NCBI GenBank assembly: GCA_946886725.1
Contig: CAMPJF010000048.1
Coordinates: 1-8,223 of the forward strand
Reading direction: 5' to 3'
Source of the DNA: an uncultured Candidatus Saccharibacteria bacterium
GTDB lineage: Bacteria; Patescibacteria; Saccharimonadia; Saccharimonadales; UBA6022
Length of the DNA: 8,223 nt
The notes below the pieces were generated by a model. It had not been told where the DNA came from. It did not search any database and worked only from the letters and a program-made list of their open reading frames with translations. Shown here one piece after another: positions 6,401 through 8,223 of this stretch; the first letter of the stretch is position 1, and each line of letters starts with the position of its first letter. The translations under genes and the position numbers were made by a program.

Positions 6401-6901
6401 ATGGGAAAATACCTCATTACCGGCAGACCCGGTAGCGGCAAGACGACAGTCATAGAATCACTAAGGCGACGCGGCTTCCAATCGTTCAACACGGATGATA
6501 TGCCTGAGATAACAAAACTCGAGGAGCAAGAGACAGGAAAACCGGTGCCCTGGCCAGAGGATGTCGTGGACTGGAAAAGATACGTCTGGAATTGGCAAGA
6601 AGCTGGCTTACGAAAATTACTGCAGAATGAGGGTGATATTTTCATTGGTGCAGTCGTTGGCAATCAGCAAAAATTCTACCCGCTTTTTGATAAAGTCTTC
6701 GCCCTTACTGTTAGTGTCGAAACGCTGCAGAAGCGGCTCGATAGCCACGCGCATCTACGCACCGCTCGGGAAAAGGAACGAGCAGTTGCCGTTCACTACA
6801 TTAAACAAGCAAGATTTGAAAAACAAGGGTTAGTACTTATCCCGGCGGATGGATCAGTTGACGAGATTATAGATAACATCCTTGCACAACTAAAGAATTA
6901 A
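6401..6901 (+). CDS. P-loop kinase-like NTPase
   Basis: A 166-residue soluble protein with the form of a small-molecule or nucleotide kinase (AAA_17/AAA_18-like). Walker A is GRPGSGKT (8-15), directly after the first beta strand. FNTDDMPEI follows the first helix, where such kinases bind substrate or metal. A basic stretch, LQKRLDSHAHLRTAREKERA, fits a lid with arginines contacting ATP. The substrate cannot be told from sequence. It differs from adenylate kinase in lacking a long lid and from shikimate kinase in lacking clear substrate motifs. It starts leaderless at ATG 6401 and occupies the unit between repeat copies C and D. The stop codon lies 18 nt before copy D, which is followed by a terminator, so transcription would end there. 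Confidence 0.8.
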   Translation: MGKYLITGRPGSGKTTVIESLRRRGFQSFNTDDMPEITKLEEQETGKPVPWPEDVVDWKRYVWNWQEAGLRKLLQNEGDIFIGAVVGNQQKFYPLFDKVFALTVSVETLQKRLDSHAHLRTAREKERAVAVHYIKQARFEKQGLVLIPADGSVDEIIDNILAQLKN

Positions 6902-6919
6902 AGATATTTCTTGAAACAC

Positions 6920-6937
6920 GTCCACTAAGCCTAGTCA
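6920..6937 (+). repeat. tRNA-Gln 3'-end copy D
   Basis: GTCCACTAAGCCTAGTCA is the most decayed copy. It is recognised by the left flank shared with copy C and by a right flank that matches the tRNA-Gln terminator region at 36 of 39 positions (5457-5495 against 6936-6974). It marks the far boundary of the array. Confidence 0.7.
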
Positions 6938-6943
6938 TGAAAG

Positions 6944-6974
6944 AAGACTTGGGTCGTTTGATCTAAGTCTTTTT
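6944..6974 (+). terminator. Second copy of the tRNA-Gln terminator
   Basis: A 12-bp stem (6944-6955 with 6960-6971, two G-T pairs) with loop GTTT and a T-run. Against the terminator at 5461-5496 the only changes are three A-to-G substitutions: one in the loop, one in the stem that still pairs with T, and one just outside the stem. It now terminates the kinase transcript. Confidence 0.85.
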
Positions 6975-7019
6975 ATGAGAATACTTGCTAATATATACAC
7001 AAAAAATAACTGAAAAGTA

Positions 7020-7048
7020 TTGACGACCCAAGCTAGTATTGATATTAT
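7020..7048 (+). promoter_or_regulatory. Promoter of the small RNA
   Basis: TTGACG (7020-7025), 17 bp, TATTAT (7043-7048), one of the best promoters in the window. The predicted start is near 7054-7055, exactly at the 5' arm of the small RNA's closing stem. Confidence 0.75.
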
Positions 7049-7053
7049 TTCAA

Positions 7054-7200
7054 CGGAAGATCAAGTGATACAGCACATTATCATTATGTGTGACCAATCA
7101 AGTTAAATAGTTCAGTTACAGCTCAGTTAATTAGTTAGTAGGTCACATCTGTTGGTGCAAATCTTCCGTAAAGAGAGACATGAAAATGTCTCTCTTTTCT
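7054..7200 (+). ncRNA. Structured small RNA, possibly 6S-like
   Basis: About 147 nt with no reading frame of note. ACGGAAGAT (7053-7061) pairs perfectly with ATCTTCCGT (7161-7169), and TGTGACC (7089-7095) pairs with GGTCACA (7141-7147). The two stems are separated by a large asymmetric internal loop and capped by a 45-nt AU-rich loop. A promoter ends at its 5' end and a terminator follows its 3' end. The closing stem, bulged centre and size recall 6S RNA, which mimics open promoter DNA and binds RNA polymerase, but I see no diagnostic 6S sequence. It is not tRNA, tmRNA, RNase P or SRP RNA by size or motif. It lies between the tRNA-linked array and tsaC. Confidence 0.7.
7170..7200 (+). terminator. 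Terminator of the small RNA
   Basis: A perfect 12-bp stem (7170-7181 with 7186-7197) capped by a GAAA loop, with T-run TTTTCTT. Confidence 0.92.
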
Positions 7201-7233
7201 TATGGGAAGATACTACATATGTGTTTTTATCAA

Positions 7234-7262
7234 TTGACTATTTTTTGATTACAAGATAGATT
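7234..7262 (+). promoter_or_regulatory. Promoter of tsaC
   Basis: TTGACT (7234-7239), 17 bp, TAGATT (7257-7262). The predicted transcript start, 7268-7270, coincides with the first usable codons of the reading frame, which implies a leaderless mRNA. Confidence 0.6.
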
Positions 7263-7269
7263 GTGAATA

Positions 7270-7836
7270 CTGAGAGAACTTGCCACACACTTACACAAAC
7301 AAGGTGCAATTGCTATCATTCCCACCGATACGGTTTATGGCGTCGTCGCTCGTGCAGCAGATCAACGAGCTGTGGAATCGTTATATAGACTAAAGCATCG
7401 TGAAGGTAAGCCGGGAACATTAGTGGCCGCACGCATCGACCAATTAGCTGATCTAGGTATTGAACGTCACCAGCTAACAATGGCCGAGAGATTTTGGCCC
7501 GGCGCAGTTAGTGTCGTTATCCCTTGCGGGCAGAATTTATCATACCTCCATCAAGGCGCCGATAGTCTTGCGGTCCGCATCCCCAACGACAAAAAACTAC
7601 TGGAACTATTGCAACAAACCGGCCCACTACTAACGAGTAGCGCCAACCAACCAGGTGAACCACCCGCCACGTCAATCGACGAGGCGAAGGCATATTTTGG
7701 CGACCAAGTTGACTGGTACGAAGATGGTGGGGTCGTCAATCGAGAACCATCGACGGTACTTCGATTCGTAAATAGCACAGTCGAAATTTTACGCTCAGGC
7801 GCAGTGAAGTTTGATAATCCCAATACCAGCTTGTAG
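7270..7836 (+). CDS. tsaC: Threonylcarbamoyl-AMP synthase (TsaC/YrdC/YciO family)
   Basis: About 188 residues forming a stand-alone YrdC domain without the C-terminal Sua5 domain. TsaC makes L-threonylcarbamoyladenylate from threonine, bicarbonate and ATP, the first step of the t6A modification at tRNA position 37. Numbering from CTG 7270, visible motifs are PTDTVYGVVA (18-27), the KxR motif KHR (42-44), KPGT (47-50), FWPGAVSVVIP, SLAVRIPN, the SxN motif SAN (124-126) within LLTSSANQPGEPPATS, and PSTVLRF. The KxR and SxN residues suggest an active enzyme; YciO paralogues cannot be excluded. The frame is closed by TGA at 7264, and no ATG, GTG or TTG lies between it and the conserved core. CTG 7270, or ATA 7267, at the predicted transcript start is provisional. 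GTG 7372 would remove the essential N-terminus. Confidence 0.85.
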   Translation: MRELATHLHKQGAIAIIPTDTVYGVVARAADQRAVESLYRLKHREGKPGTLVAARIDQLADLGIERHQLTMAERFWPGAVSVVIPCGQNLSYLHQGADSLAVRIPNDKKLLELLQQTGPLLTSSANQPGEPPATSIDEAKAYFGDQVDWYEDGGVVNREPSTVLRFVNSTVEILRSGAVKFDNPNTSL

Positions 7837-7921
7837 ACATCACTTCTCCAACAGCCACTAGTTCTCGTCATATATGCTATTTTGCTCATACAGATACACG
7901 CAAGCGACGCATATCCCTGGG

Positions 7922-7950
7922 TCGGCAGCGAACAATAACTAGTGTATTAT
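7922..7950 (+). promoter_or_regulatory. Promoter of corA
   Basis: TCGGCA (7922-7927), 17 bp, TATTAT (7945-7950), then 8 nt to ATG 7959. No Shine-Dalgarno sequence precedes the ATG, so a leaderless mRNA is predicted. Confidence 0.55.
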
Positions 7951-7958
7951 ATTAACAG

Positions 7959-8223
7959 ATGATTACATTCTACCGATCGGATATGCAAAATCCGGAAATT
8001 CAACAGCAAAAAGAACTGCTTACTGGCAGTTGGGTTCGCTGTGAACGACCAAGCGAAGATGAGCTTGCAACACTAGTCGAATTAGGTCTTGATGAAGATA
8101 TTTTGCGAGATAGCCTCGATCCACACGAAATCCCCCGTTTGGATTCGGAAGATGAATGGTCGTATTTTATTACGCGTCTACCCGACACGGATGATGATTT
8201 CAACGACTTTACTACGCCAATTC
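7959..8223 (+). CDS. corA: CorA-family divalent cation transporter, N-terminal part
   Basis: The first 88 residues, cut by the window end. The pattern matches the CorA cytoplasmic N-terminus: MITFYRSD, then GSWVRCERPSEDELATLVELGLDEDILRDSLDPHEIPRLDSEDEWSYFITRLP. GLDEDxLRDxLDPxExPR is the characteristic block shared by CorA-type Mg2+/Co2+ channels. The two C-terminal membrane helices and the GMN motif lie outside the window, so ion selectivity and full-length integrity cannot be judged. The start rests on an adjacent promoter and on the correct position relative to the family's first strand. It follows tsaC in the same direction after 122 nt that contain its own promoter and no terminator that I can see. 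Confidence 0.85.
   Translation, partial: MITFYRSDMQNPEIQQQKELLTGSWVRCERPSEDELATLVELGLDEDILRDSLDPHEIPRLDSEDEWSYFITRLPDTDDDFNDFTTPI

Noticed and set aside
7246..7266. TGA read as glycine (code 25), which would give tsaC a TTG start, helped by the absence of TGA stops in seven genes
   Set aside because: No identified gene contains an in-frame TGA, although recoded genomes use it often. Another in-frame TGA lies at 7246.
7841..7857. A fifth tRNA 3'-end core just after tsaC, ending ACAGCCA
   Set aside because: Only about 11 of 17 positions match copy B, and neither flank resembles any other copy.
7856..7944. 8-bp inverted repeat CACTAGTT/AACTAGTG flanking the tsaC-corA spacer
   Set aside because: Short, 73 nt apart and without further pairing, so it is plausible by chance.

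Overview
The window looks like a piece of a compact bacterial chromosome. The best guess for its source is Patescibacteria (CPR), perhaps Saccharibacteria. This is an inference from small stand-alone transcription units, several genes whose promoter sits directly against the start codon (leaderless mRNAs), the standard code with only TAA/TAG stops in seven complete genes, and an actinobacterial-style proteasomal ATPase. No rRNA or other decisive marker is present.

Layout. (1) 47-1961: a Mpa/ARC-type proteasome-associated AAA+ ATPase with its own promoter, a clear Shine-Dalgarno site and a strong terminator. Its last residues, GLYL, resemble the proteasome-docking tail of Mpa. (2) 2048-4884, minus strand: two paralogous single-pass membrane proteins, each with a long disordered cytoplasmic N-terminus, one transmembrane helix and a related exported domain of about 270 residues. 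Each has its own near-leaderless promoter. (3) 4885-5229: overlapping divergent promoters around two palindromes, then a small hydrophobic protein. (4) 5342-6974: tRNA-Gln(CUG) with promoter and terminator, followed by an unusual array. Three degenerate copies of the tRNA 3' end punctuate the next 1.5 kb. They separate an RNA-like structured segment, a DUF2306-type membrane protein gene and a P-loop kinase gene. The array closes with a near-identical second copy of the tRNA terminator. (5) 7020-7200: a stand-alone structured small RNA, AT-rich, with promoter, closing stem and terminator. (6) 7234-7836: a TsaC/YrdC-type threonylcarbamoyl-AMP synthase with no canonical start codon. (7) 7922-8223: the start of a CorA-family transporter, cut by the window end.

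Together these look like independent housekeeping and membrane functions (regulated proteolysis, t6A tRNA modification, divalent-cation transport) with an accessory insertion next to tRNA-Gln. The most unusual feature is that insertion. Its units look like cassettes stacked at a tRNA 3' end, but no integrase is visible in the window. Family assignments were made by eye, without database searches.
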